From DAOTXR01 sp034435375 (GTDB taxonomy: Bacteria; Chloroflexota; Anaerolineae; Aggregatilineales; UBA3940): 64,000 bases of DNA. Below, in pieces: positions 17,354 through 24,454 of this stretch. The DNA lies in NCBI GenBank assembly GCA_034435375.1, contig DAOTXR010000044.1, positions 94,438 through 158,437 of the forward strand, written 5' to 3'. The notes beneath the pieces were generated by a model. The model saw only the letters and a list, made by a program, of their open reading frames with translations, was not told the DNA's origin and searched no databases. The translations under genes and the position numbers were made by a program. The stretch's first letter is position 1. The number at the start of each line of letters is the position of its first letter.

Positions 17354-18212
17354 CAGGTCCTCCCGTTTCCGTGCATGTTCCAAAGCCTGCCAGGATAGCC
17401 GCCGCCGTGGGTGCTGAAGGGATGCTATCCTGCCCGGAGCGCGTCACCGAGTCGCTAGCCAGTAAGGTGGCAAATCTGGCCGCGGCCACAGGATCGCTGG
17501 TTGCCCTTAGGTGGGCAAAGAACGCTGCCGCGAAGATGTCCCCTGCGCCAGTCGGGTCTACCTCGTTCACCTGAGGGGCTGGGAGATGGTACATCTGTCC
17601 CCGCACAAACAATGTACATCCTTGTGCGCCGCGTGTCACCACCAGAATGGCAGCCTGGCGGGCATACTCCTGAACCAGCGTCTCGTCACCCTGCACGTCT
17701 TCGATGCTCAGCACAGTGGCGCTGGCATGGCGAAGCACAGAGGTGGCGTCTGGCCAGCGACAGTAGGACACGCGGCCTGCGCTGTCCCACTGGCGCATCC
17801 AGCCCTGGGGTGTCACACCGATCAGGGCGCCGGGAAAACTCCAGGCCAACGACGGAGCGACCTCGTCGGCGACCGGCGCCAGGTGGACTATCGACGCTCT
17901 GCGCCACTTCGCCGGGATATGGTCGAGAGTCAGTGGTGTTGCCCGGCTGGAGATAGACTGCAAACGGCCCGCCCGCGTATAGACGTTCTCGAAGGTGGTA
18001 GGGTGATCGGAGGGAACACATTCCATGTTAACAACCCGAAGCGGCGCGAGCAGCGATTGCATGCTGTCTGGTGCGCTGGTCACGACCCCCACTCGCAGGC
18101 CCAGCACATTGGCCGTCAATGCGCCGAAGGTCACTGTGCCACCCAGACGTGGACCGCCGGGAGTCAGGTCCTTACAGACGTGGCCGACAATCAGGTAGTC
18201 GATGTCTGACAT
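17346..18212 (-). CDS. PfkB-family carbohydrate kinase
   Basis: It is 288 residues from ATG 18212 (MSDIDYLIVGHVCKDLTPGG). The signature VNEVDPTGAGDIFAAAFFAHL near residue 235 holds the anion hole and catalytic base of the ribokinase family, and RLGGTVTFGALTANVLGLRVGVVTS is the N-terminal substrate region. Substrate is not predictable: sugars, nucleosides or pyrimidines are all possible. It overlaps the M24 peptidase gene, forming a two-gene unit after the jag terminator. An upstream ATG at 18233 would add seven residues but sits in that terminator. Confidence 0.85.
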   Translation of the reverse strand: MSDIDYLIVGHVCKDLTPGGPRLGGTVTFGALTANVLGLRVGVVTSAPDSMQSLLAPLRVVNMECVPSDHPTTFENVYTRAGRLQSISSRATPLTLDHIPAKWRRASIVHLAPVADEVAPSLAWSFPGALIGVTPQGWMRQWDSAGRVSYCRWPDATSVLRHASATVLSIEDVQGDETLVQEYARQAAILVVTRGAQGCTLFVRGQMYHLPAPQVNEVDPTGAGDIFAAAFFAHLRATSDPVAAARFATLLASDSVTRSGQDSIPSAPTAAAILAGFGTCTETGGPDV

Positions 18213-18231
18213 GCACAGCCCTGTACCCGGC

Positions 18232-18257
18232 AAAAAAGGGGCGCACGGCGCACCCCT
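18232..18257 (-). terminator. Rho-independent terminator after jag
   Basis: Minus strand hairpin AGGGGTGCGC-CGT-GCGCCCCT followed at once by TTTTTTG. It closes the rpmH-to-jag operon, 20 bp after the jag stop. Confidence 0.85.
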
Positions 18258-18276
18258 CTTCTAGACCTGTCAGAGC

Positions 18277-19017
18277 TTACCGGCTTGACCCTCGGACAGG
18301 GATGATGGTTACTTTGCGCTGATCTCCCGTCCCAACACTCTCGGTGGTTACCGTGTTGTCGTCGCGCAGGGCGATGTGAATGATGCGCCGCTCGTTAGGT
18401 GGCATAGGCTCAAGTGCCACAGTGCGCCCTAGCCTTTTGGCTTGAGCTGCCATGCGATGTGCCAGGTTACGTAGCGAGTCCTCACGGCGAGACTTGTATC
18501 CTTCCACGTCGATCACGATGTTGGCGCGACGCTGGATTTCGCGGCTGACGATCAGGCGGGTAATGTACTGCAAGGCGTTAAGTGTCTCTCCTCGGCGCCC
18601 GATCAGGACTCCCAGATCGGCTCCGTGGATGTTAAGCACCCAGGGAGCGTCCTCCTCAGGTGCTTCAGACTGAGCACGCTCGACCTGCACGGTGACCTTG
18701 ATCCGCATGTGGGCCAACAGTTCAGACAGGACTGCGCTTGCAACGGCGGCCTCTTCCTCCGTACTCTCCCCGCCCTTTCCAACGGCCTGGGCAACAGGCA
18801 TGCTCTGAGGTGGAGGCGTGGGCGCACGCAGCGGCGTCAGACGCACAACTGCGTCGCGCACTCCCATACCCAGCACTCCTCGACTACCTTCCTCTACGAT
18901 CTCGATAATGACTTCGTTGCGGGCCAGCCCTAACTGGTTCAAGCCACGCTCAATAGCTTCCTCTAAGGTGGGGGCGGTTACATCAACTGGCCTTAAAGCA
19001 TCGTTGTCACCATTCAT
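18277..19017 (-). CDS. jag: RNA-binding protein Jag/KhpB
   Basis: It is 246 residues. The N-terminal Jag domain (TLEEAIERGLNQLGLARNEVIIEIVEEGSRGVLGMG) is followed by a type II KH domain with the GxxG-like loop IGRRGETLNALQYITRLIV, then the R3H domain (YKSRREDSLRNLAHRMAAQAKRLGRTVALEPMPPNERRIIHIALRDD). KhpB binds small RNAs and mRNAs, and in Firmicutes affects division and cell-wall synthesis. ATG 19017 has a GAGG site; the GTG at 19029 lies inside that site and is not the start. It is last in the rpmH operon, its usual position after yidC. Confidence 0.95.
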   Translation of the reverse strand: MNGDNDALRPVDVTAPTLEEAIERGLNQLGLARNEVIIEIVEEGSRGVLGMGVRDAVVRLTPLRAPTPPPQSMPVAQAVGKGGESTEEEAAVASAVLSELLAHMRIKVTVQVERAQSEAPEEDAPWVLNIHGADLGVLIGRRGETLNALQYITRLIVSREIQRRANIVIDVEGYKSRREDSLRNLAHRMAAQAKRLGRTVALEPMPPNERRIIHIALRDDNTVTTESVGTGDQRKVTIIPVRGSSR

Positions 19018-19083
19018 AATCGACCTCACTTGGTCAACTTGCTTCGCAAGTCGATCTCTGCGATGCAGGTTTGTTCGGTTTGG

Positions 19084-19917
19084 CTATTTGGATTTGCGCC
19101 TGGTCTTGCTCCTGACTGTCTCTGGCTCTGGCACCGCGGGCATACCCAACAGACCGCGCCAACTGAAGCTGCCGTCCTCGGTGCCAAACAGATTCTTGAG
19201 GCTGGCTTTACCCATCAACATGTATTGGCCCAGGCGAAGAAGTCCCGATACGACCCAGTAGATCGACAGGCCGGATGGCAGCGTCAGTGAAAAGAAGCCC
19301 AGCATCAACGGCATTGTGAGTTGCATCGATCGGCTCATAGCCTGCGACTGCGGATCGGTGCTAGGGGGGGTCATGACCTTCTGGGTGAACCAGGTTGACA
19401 CAACGACCAGGATTGGCAGAATGGGGGTCGGATCGGGGCTTGCCAGGTTGAGGTACCAGAAGTGGTTGTTCAGCGGGATCATGGAGGTGGCGCTGGGCAA
19501 CCAGCTCAGCAAGGCGGGCAGCGGATGGTAGATGTGCTGAGAAAGCTCGATCAGCTGCAATGGAGAGGCTGCCAGCGAGCGAGTCAGGGCCTGATATAGA
19601 CCAATCAGGATCGGGAGCTGGATCAGCGTGGGCAGGCATCCCCCGAACGGGTTGACCTTCTCCTCGCGATACAGTTCCATGGTCTTTTGCTGAAGTACTT
19701 CAGGCTCGTTTTTATACTTCTCTTGGAGTTTCTTGAGCTTCGGCTGTAACTCTTGCATGGCTGCTGCCGATTTCTGCTGTTGCCAGGTCAGCGGCCAAGT
19801 AATCAGGTTGATGAGGATGGTCAACAACAGTAGAGCAAGCACGTAGCTGTTGCCCAGCAGCCCATAAAGCCAGATCAAGAGGTTGACCATCGGGTCGAGG
19901 ATAAGCGTATTCCACAT
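19084..19917 (-). CDS. yidC: Membrane protein insertase YidC/Oxa1
   Basis: Inserts membrane proteins with or without SecYEG. It is 277 residues without the large periplasmic domain of proteobacterial YidC. Core signature: LQPKLKKLQEKYKNEPEVLQQKTMELYREEKVNPFGGCLPTLIQLPILIGLYQAL. It has five likely membrane segments, the last in SIYWVVSGLLRLGQYML, and a basic C-terminal tail (VRSKTRRKSK). By alignment to the classical motif (FIVRGIMYPLTKAQ), the groove arginine is asparagine here (ILINLITWPLTWQQ). It starts 8 bp after the lipoprotein gene. Confidence 0.95.
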   Translation of the reverse strand: MWNTLILDPMVNLLIWLYGLLGNSYVLALLLLTILINLITWPLTWQQQKSAAAMQELQPKLKKLQEKYKNEPEVLQQKTMELYREEKVNPFGGCLPTLIQLPILIGLYQALTRSLAASPLQLIELSQHIYHPLPALLSWLPSATSMIPLNNHFWYLNLASPDPTPILPILVVVSTWFTQKVMTPPSTDPQSQAMSRSMQLTMPLMLGFFSLTLPSGLSIYWVVSGLLRLGQYMLMGKASLKNLFGTEDGSFSWRGLLGMPAVPEPETVRSKTRRKSK

Positions 19918-19925
19918 GCGTGGTT

Positions 19926-21146
19926 CTATCTCCCCGTGGGGGGGGTAAAGCCCCCGCGTTCCAACAGCGTCTCACGGTCCAGTGCAATCAGCAGGCGGCC
20001 CCCCTGGTTGGCAGGGATCAGGATCAGATCATCATACAGAACGGGAGGGGCATAGATTGGAATGGGCCGCTCAACTGTGCCTGTGGATACAAAGAGAAAA
20101 CGAGTCGTGAACTCTGTCTGGATGCTGACCGGCGTATCGGCCTTTGTACCATCCTCGACCTTCAGGATGTACAGGTAGGTGTCGACAGAAGTCACATAGG
20201 CCACACGTGTTCCGTTTGCCAGGTCGCCTAGTACAGGAGCGCCGACTACTGGACCCTCCGCCTCGAAAGTCCATATCGGATCGCCTGTAGTCGAATCCAG
20301 GGCAAAGACATGGCCGTCCAGGTCCCCACCGATCAGCCGCCCGCTGGCCTCGTCAAAGGTGGGGGCGCTCCACACCCAGTTGGCGGTCGGGTAAGTCCAC
20401 AGGACCTGGCGAGTCTCAGTGTCCAGCGCATACAAGATATTGTTCAGGCTGCCAAAGTACAATACGCCGTCGTGCAGGGTTGGTGTACAGACGATCGCTC
20501 CCATCGGCGGATCACTGCTCTCGCCCTCGGCTGGATACTGCCATAGCAGCTCTCCACTCTCAGCGTCGAGTGCATACAGGTGGCGATCCAGTGACGTAAC
20601 GTAAAGCCTCTGGCTGGCTTCATCGAGCAGCGGTGTTGCCCAGATGCCCCGATCTGCTTTGAAAGTCCATGCGGCAGCGCCATTTTCGCGATCGAGGGCA
20701 TATAATATCCCATCGGCAGCGCCGGCATAGACGTACTTCTGGCTGATTACAGCCCCACCAATGAAGCGACCATTGGCTTTGAAAGTCCAACGCTCAGCGC
20801 CAGTGACTCGATCCAGACCATATATGGTGTTGTTGTAGTCCAGGACAACGACCAGATCGTCGCGTACAGCGGGTGCCGCGTAGAATGTGACAGGAGATCC
20901 AAAGAACGAGCCAGTACTCTGGGCTTCTGTGGGGAATACCCAGATGGCGTCATTGGTTTGGGGATCGACGGCGTATACGTGGGCGGAAAAGGCGATGTAA
21001 ATGGTGTCGTCGTCAACAGTGACGCCAGGCCAGCTCGCCCCAGTCATCATGGCCTGCGAGCTTGAACTACCGCAGCCTGTCAGTAGCACGATAACGGTCA
21101 GCAGCACAGCAGTGACTAGCCAGTAGGGTAGTCGTTGGGTCGTCAA
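19926..21146 (-). CDS. Lipoprotein with a PQQ-like beta-propeller (BamB-like repeats)
   Basis: It is 406 residues. The N-terminal signal ends in a lipobox (VLLTVIVLLTGC, Cys about residue 25), so it should be an exported lipoprotein. The remainder is a run of PQQ/YVTN-type repeats such as YAVDPQTNDAIWVFP, YGLDRVTGAERWTFKANGRF, YALDRENGAAAWTFKADRG, YALDAESGELLWQYP, YALDTETRQVLWTYP and FALDSTTGDPIWTFEAEG, making a seven- or eight-bladed propeller. It overlaps yidD and ends 8 bp before yidC, so it is expressed with the membrane-insertion genes. BamB has this fold in outer-membrane assembly, but a role here is inference from position. Confidence 0.85.
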   Translation of the reverse strand: MTTQRLPYWLVTAVLLTVIVLLTGCGSSSSQAMMTGASWPGVTVDDDTIYIAFSAHVYAVDPQTNDAIWVFPTEAQSTGSFFGSPVTFYAAPAVRDDLVVVLDYNNTIYGLDRVTGAERWTFKANGRFIGGAVISQKYVYAGAADGILYALDRENGAAAWTFKADRGIWATPLLDEASQRLYVTSLDRHLYALDAESGELLWQYPAEGESSDPPMGAIVCTPTLHDGVLYFGSLNNILYALDTETRQVLWTYPTANWVWSAPTFDEASGRLIGGDLDGHVFALDSTTGDPIWTFEAEGPVVGAPVLGDLANGTRVAYVTSVDTYLYILKVEDGTKADTPVSIQTEFTTRFLFVSTGTVERPIPIYAPPVLYDDLILIPANQGGRLLIALDRETLLERGGFTPPTGR

Positions 21147-21367
21147 AAATGAAACTCCTCAGGAACGGGATCGTAGCCCCCAGGATCAAGGGGATGACAG
21201 CGCGCAATGCGCTTGAGAGTCAGCCAGCTCCCTTTCAGGAAACCAAACCGTTTGAGGGCTTCGTAACCGTAGTGGGAACAGGAAGGCGTGAAACGGCATG
21301 CAGGGGGCAGCAGCGGTGACAACGTGATCTGGTATAGACGGATCAACCCCATTGCAACGTACTTCAT
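21143..21367 (-). CDS. yidD: Membrane protein insertion efficiency factor YidD
   Basis: It is 74 residues, complete. Family signature: IRLYQITLSPLLPPACRFTPSCSHYGYEALKRFG, with the three conserved Cys, and CHPLDPGGYDPVPEEFHF at the end. It assists YidC-dependent insertion. It overlaps rnpA by ATGA upstream and the propeller lipoprotein downstream. Confidence 0.96.
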   Translation of the reverse strand: MKYVAMGLIRLYQITLSPLLPPACRFTPSCSHYGYEALKRFGFLKGSWLTLKRIARCHPLDPGGYDPVPEEFHF

Positions 21368-21726
21368 AGTTGTGTACTACCTGTTAACACCCCTGCCTGC
21401 CTCAGCAGCTCAACCAGCACAGCTTCCAGCACATGATAGGAGGCCGTGGAGGCCGGAGAGTGAGCGATGATTACCACATCGTAGCCGGCAGTCAGGACTG
21501 GCAACCTGTGCCGTATGGCCGCGCGCAGGCGTCGCTTGATGCGATTGCGTATGGCGGCCTTGCCAATGCGGCGGCTGACAACCAACCCGAACCGGACGTG
21601 AGGCAGGTGGTTGGGCAAAACGCCCAAGCTCAATATCTCTCCCCGCCAGTGCTTCCCCATGCGGCGGACTGCCTCAAAATCCTCTGAATGCTGGAGACGT
21701 ACCGCACGGGGAAACACTGTTTCCAC
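21364..21726 (-). CDS. rnpA: Ribonuclease P protein component
   Basis: Protein subunit of RNase P, which matures the 5' ends of tRNAs. It is 120 residues. The family motif is VRFGLVVSRRIGKAAIRNRIKRRLRAAIRHRL with the RNRIKR RNA-binding core; the N terminus begins AVRLQHSEDFEAVRRMGKHW. Start is ATG 21726. It follows rpmH by 64 bp and overlaps yidD by ATGA. Confidence 0.96.
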   Translation of the reverse strand: METVFPRAVRLQHSEDFEAVRRMGKHWRGEILSLGVLPNHLPHVRFGLVVSRRIGKAAIRNRIKRRLRAAIRHRLPVLTAGYDVVIIAHSPASTASYHVLEAVLVELLRQAGVLTGSTQL

Positions 21727-21790
21727 CTTGGCTGAGTGGGTGTTGAAACTACTTATGCGAGAAGTAATTCAATTACTTTCCGCAAGACGC

Positions 21791-21964
21791 TTAACCCTTC
21801 CAGTTGACTCGCTTGACATGCCTGGCTTTGACCGTCAACTGGTGGCGGCCTCTGGCTCGACGTGCTTGAAGCACAGCTCGCCCGCCGCGAGTCTTCATTC
21901 TAGCTCGAAAGCCATGAGTGCGAAGGCGCTTACGCTTCTTCGGCTGCCATGTGCGTTTTGGCAT
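21791..21964 (-). CDS. rpmH: Large ribosomal subunit protein bL34
   Basis: It is 57 residues starting MPKRTWQPKKRKRLRTHGFR and ending VNWKG. The arginine/lysine-rich MKTRGGRAVLQARRARGR segment is diagnostic. The ATG is at 21964; the longer frame upstream is untranslated leader. The gene heads the rnpA-yidD-yidC-jag operon behind a near-consensus promoter. The L34 family is normally 44-58 residues, so this is full length. Confidence 0.95.
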   Translation of the reverse strand: MPKRTWQPKKRKRLRTHGFRARMKTRGGRAVLQARRARGRHQLTVKARHVKRVNWKG

Positions 21965-22063
21965 AATGACATCAACCTCGCATTTACAAATTATCCGCCC
22001 CGAGGTAGTGGGGCGGTCGTCATGCAACAGATTGCCAACACACTCCGAAACGTGTAGTGGCAG

Positions 22064-22092
22064 ATTATATCGCACGCACACGGGGTGGTCAA
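22064..22092 (-). promoter_or_regulatory. Promoter of the rpmH operon
   Basis: Minus strand -35 TTGACC (22092-22087), 17-bp spacer, perfect -10 TATAAT (22069-22064). It leaves a leader of about 90 nt before rpmH. Confidence 0.85.
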
Positions 22093-22139
22093 AACGACAG
22101 CACGTGTTTATGATTGTTTTTGAGAAAGGAGAAAGTTGG

Positions 22140-22172
22140 ATGTCTGATATCATGCGGCTATCCCCTGATTGA
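22140..22172 (+). CDS. Ten-residue leader peptide MSDIMRLSPD
   Basis: A short reading frame from ATG 22140 with a strong AAGGAG site 8 bp upstream. Its TGA (22170-22172) overlaps the ATG (22172) of the aminotransferase, which itself has no ribosome-binding site. That geometry is typical of translational coupling. The peptide has no run of one amino acid that would suggest attenuation. It could instead be chance with an unrecognised start for the main gene. Confidence 0.5.
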   Translation: MSDIMRLSPD

Positions 22173-23584
22173 TGGAGAACAGTGACCAGATGGACCACAT
22201 ACTACAGGAATTTCGGACGCGAGAGTTCTCACGGTTGGATGCCAGCCAACATGTCTACCTAGACTATACCGGAGGCGGGCTGTACGCCGAGTCGCAGATC
22301 AGGACACATGCTGAGATGCTCCGCCGGGGAATCTACGGCAACCCTCACTCACACAATCCTGCTTCCCTGGCCAGCACAGAGCACATCGAAAAGACCCGTC
22401 AACGTATCCTCCAGTTCTTCGATGCTGACCCTCAGGAGTACTTGGTTGTCTTTACGCTTAATGCCAGTGGGGCGCTGAAGCTGATCGGCGAGAGCTACCC
22501 ATTTCGGCCTGGGTCGCGCTATGTCCTGATCGCCGACAATCACAACTCGGTTAACGGCATCCGGGAATTCGCAGTGGCTAAAGGGGCATCCGTGAGCTAT
22601 GTGCCGCTCGACGCCGAGCTGCGTGTGCCCCGGTCCGTAGTGGAGAGCTACCTTTCTGGGGCGGATCGCAGCCAACCCAATCTGTTTGCCTACCCGGCGC
22701 AGTCCAACTTTTCCGGCGTCAAGCACCCCCTGGACTGGGTGGAATTGGCTCACAGTATGGGCTACGACGTGCTGCTGGATGCAGCCGCTTATGCGCCAAC
22801 CAACCGCCTGAGTCTACGCACAGTCCAGCCCGACTTCGTCAGCCTATCGTTTTACAAAATGTTTGGCTATCCCACTGGTGTTGGTGCGCTGATCGCTCGG
22901 CGCGAAGCTTTGTCGCGCCTGCAACGGCCCTGGTTTGGCGGCGGGACGGTGCGCTTCGTTTCGGCCCAAAACCGACTGCACCTGCTCCAGACAACCGGGG
23001 AAGCATTCGAGGATGGCACACTCGACTACCTCAACATCCCCGCCGTGATCATCGGCCTGGACCTCCTGGAAAGCGTTGGGATGGAGCGTATCGGCGCTCA
23101 TGTGCTATCCCTCACCAGTCTGCTCCTGAGTGAACTGCGGACGCTCAAGCACAGCAACGGCGCACCGCTGGTCACGATCTATGGTCCGCTTATCGTGGAA
23201 GCGAGAGGCGGCACGGTGTCGTTTAATGTGCTCACCCCCTCAGGGCACGAAATCGACAGCAAGCTTGTCGAACGTCATGCCAATGAGTCTAATATCTCGA
23301 TACGGTCCGGGTGTTTCTGTAACCCCGGCGCTGCCGAAGCTGCCTTTAAGTACGTGGCGGTCGAGGCATACCAGTGTTTCAACCTGATCTCTCCCCAGGC
23401 TTTCACCCTCCAGCAGTTCTCCACTTGCATGAACGAGAAACCGGTAGGCGCTGTGCGTGCCTCGTTTGGAATCGCTAGCAGTGAAGACGATGTGAGCCGG
23501 CTGATCGACTTGCTCAGGACCTTTGTGGACTTCTCACCGGCGCGTAATGGTGGGCGCATTGTGCCTGATTTTGTGGGGACATGA
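22172..23584 (+). CDS. Class V aminotransferase, molybdenum-cofactor-sulfurase-like
   Basis: PLP enzyme of 470 residues. The start of the fold is HVYLDYTGGGLYAESQI; the PLP lysine lies in PDFVSLSFYKMFGYPTGVGALI, and the Cys-bearing loop in SIRSGCFCNPGAAEAAF. These are features of the N-terminal domain of Moco sulfurases and related cysteine-desulfurase proteins. No MOSC domain follows, and no Moco gene is near, so a sulfur-transfer role is likely but the acceptor is unknown. The ATG at 22172 lacks its own ribosome-binding site; translation probably couples to the 10-codon leader ORF. A TTG at 22169 is an alternative. Confidence 0.82.
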   Translation: MENSDQMDHILQEFRTREFSRLDASQHVYLDYTGGGLYAESQIRTHAEMLRRGIYGNPHSHNPASLASTEHIEKTRQRILQFFDADPQEYLVVFTLNASGALKLIGESYPFRPGSRYVLIADNHNSVNGIREFAVAKGASVSYVPLDAELRVPRSVVESYLSGADRSQPNLFAYPAQSNFSGVKHPLDWVELAHSMGYDVLLDAAAYAPTNRLSLRTVQPDFVSLSFYKMFGYPTGVGALIARREALSRLQRPWFGGGTVRFVSAQNRLHLLQTTGEAFEDGTLDYLNIPAVIIGLDLLESVGMERIGAHVLSLTSLLLSELRTLKHSNGAPLVTIYGPLIVEARGGTVSFNVLTPSGHEIDSKLVERHANESNISIRSGCFCNPGAAEAAFKYVAVEAYQCFNLISPQAFTLQQFSTCMNEKPVGAVRASFGIASSEDDVSRLIDLLRTFVDFSPARNGGRIVPDFVGT

Positions 23585-23610
23585 GCGGCAGCTGTCATAC
23601 CAACGGTGAA

Positions 23611-23648
23611 GCAAGCGAGGGGCGCTCACTGAAGCGCCCCTTGCTTGC
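23611..23648. terminator. Bidirectional terminator-like hairpin
   Basis: Stem of about 16 bp (GCAAGCGAGGGGCGCT with AGCGCCCCTTGCTTGC, one mismatch) and a CACTGA loop, between the convergent aminotransferase and SWIM genes. There is no clear U tract on either side. Confidence 0.6.
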
Positions 23649-23689
23649 CGTTCCTGAATGTCTGACGAAGAGTGCTCTTGACCAAGCCC

Positions 23690-24322
23690 TTAAGCTGCTT
23701 CGAGGCTCTCGAATCGCCAGTGTGGGGCATGCGGGCCGCCGTACTCACGGGCCACCAGCAGATCGATCAGCGCTTCGCGGGCATATGCCTCCGGAATGAG
23801 CTTGAAGGCCGTCGCCAGATGCTTACACAGCGCTTGCCGCTGGGAGGCAAAGGCGAAGAACTGACAATCGCACGCTAGGACCCGGCTGCGCATGTCGATC
23901 AGCACATCGTGCCCGCGCATGGTGAACAACCAATGTCTCGTGTTCCCCTCGACCAGCCTGGCATCTTCGGGCGCAATGTCATCCAGGCGTGGTCTGCCCG
24001 ACTGCCCTTGCAATGGCTGGCCAATCTGGAGTGCCCTATCCAGCAAGTCTTGCACTGACATCCCACCGTAGTGGGCAGCGATCAGGCTGTCTCTTAGATG
24101 TACCAGATCGGTGTCTGAGAGGTGGCGCAAAAGCCGCGCGATCAGGTCGGAGCGGCGCAGGCCAGGCACACGTCGCAGTCCATACTGCTCAGAGATGTAG
24201 ATCAAGATTGGCGCACTGGTGTCACGCAGCAGGTTGATCAGGATGGGCGAGACATTTCGCATGCCCGTCTGGGCGCCGGAATCTTCCTTTCTGGCCAGGG
24301 CAACTGTATTGACATTCCACAT
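23690..24322 (-). CDS. SWIM zinc-finger domain protein
   Basis: It is 210 residues from ATG 24322 (MWNVNTVALARKED), with GAGGGTAGAGCT upstream. The C-terminal SWIM motif reads LACDCQFFAFASQRQALCKHLATAF (CxC...CxH), a predicted zinc-binding fold for DNA or protein contacts. The first 140 residues are helical without a recognised motif. It stands alone between a convergent aminotransferase and the GH31 gene. A perfect inverted repeat lies 55-73 bp upstream of its start. SWIM proteins are found with SWI2/SNF2 ATPases or Rad51 paralogues, but neither is present here. Confidence 0.8.
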   Translation of the reverse strand: MWNVNTVALARKEDSGAQTGMRNVSPILINLLRDTSAPILIYISEQYGLRRVPGLRRSDLIARLLRHLSDTDLVHLRDSLIAAHYGGMSVQDLLDRALQIGQPLQGQSGRPRLDDIAPEDARLVEGNTRHWLFTMRGHDVLIDMRSRVLACDCQFFAFASQRQALCKHLATAFKLIPEAYAREALIDLLVAREYGGPHAPHWRFESLEAA

Positions 24323-24376
24323 AGCTCTACCCTCTACCAATAACCCTTTAACCTCACTTTTAGGATATCTCATCGG

Positions 24377-24395
24377 TGTGACATCTAGTGTCACA
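24377..24395. promoter_or_regulatory. 19-bp perfect inverted repeat (operator-like)
   Basis: TGTGACA-TCTAG-TGTCACA, upstream of the SWIM gene and abutting the U tract of the GH31 terminator. The half-site looks like CRP/FNR-type TGTGA, but the spacing is longer than the standard CRP site, so the binding protein is unknown. Confidence 0.5.
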
Positions 24396-24426
24396 AAAAT
24401 GAAGGCCAGCCGTGATCTGGCTGGCC
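24393..24426 (-). terminator. Rho-independent terminator after the GH31 gene
   Basis: Minus strand GGCCAGCC-AGATCAC-GGCTGGCC followed by TTCATTTTTG, 29 bp after the GH31 stop. Confidence 0.85.
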
Positions 24427-24454
24427 CTTGGAGATATGCCACGGGACGCCTGTT

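Noticed and set aside
21964..22140. Replication origin upstream of rpmH
   Set aside because: No DnaA box (TTATNCACA) seen in this stretch, and dnaA is absent; one TTATCCTCA near 28424 is a single imperfect match.
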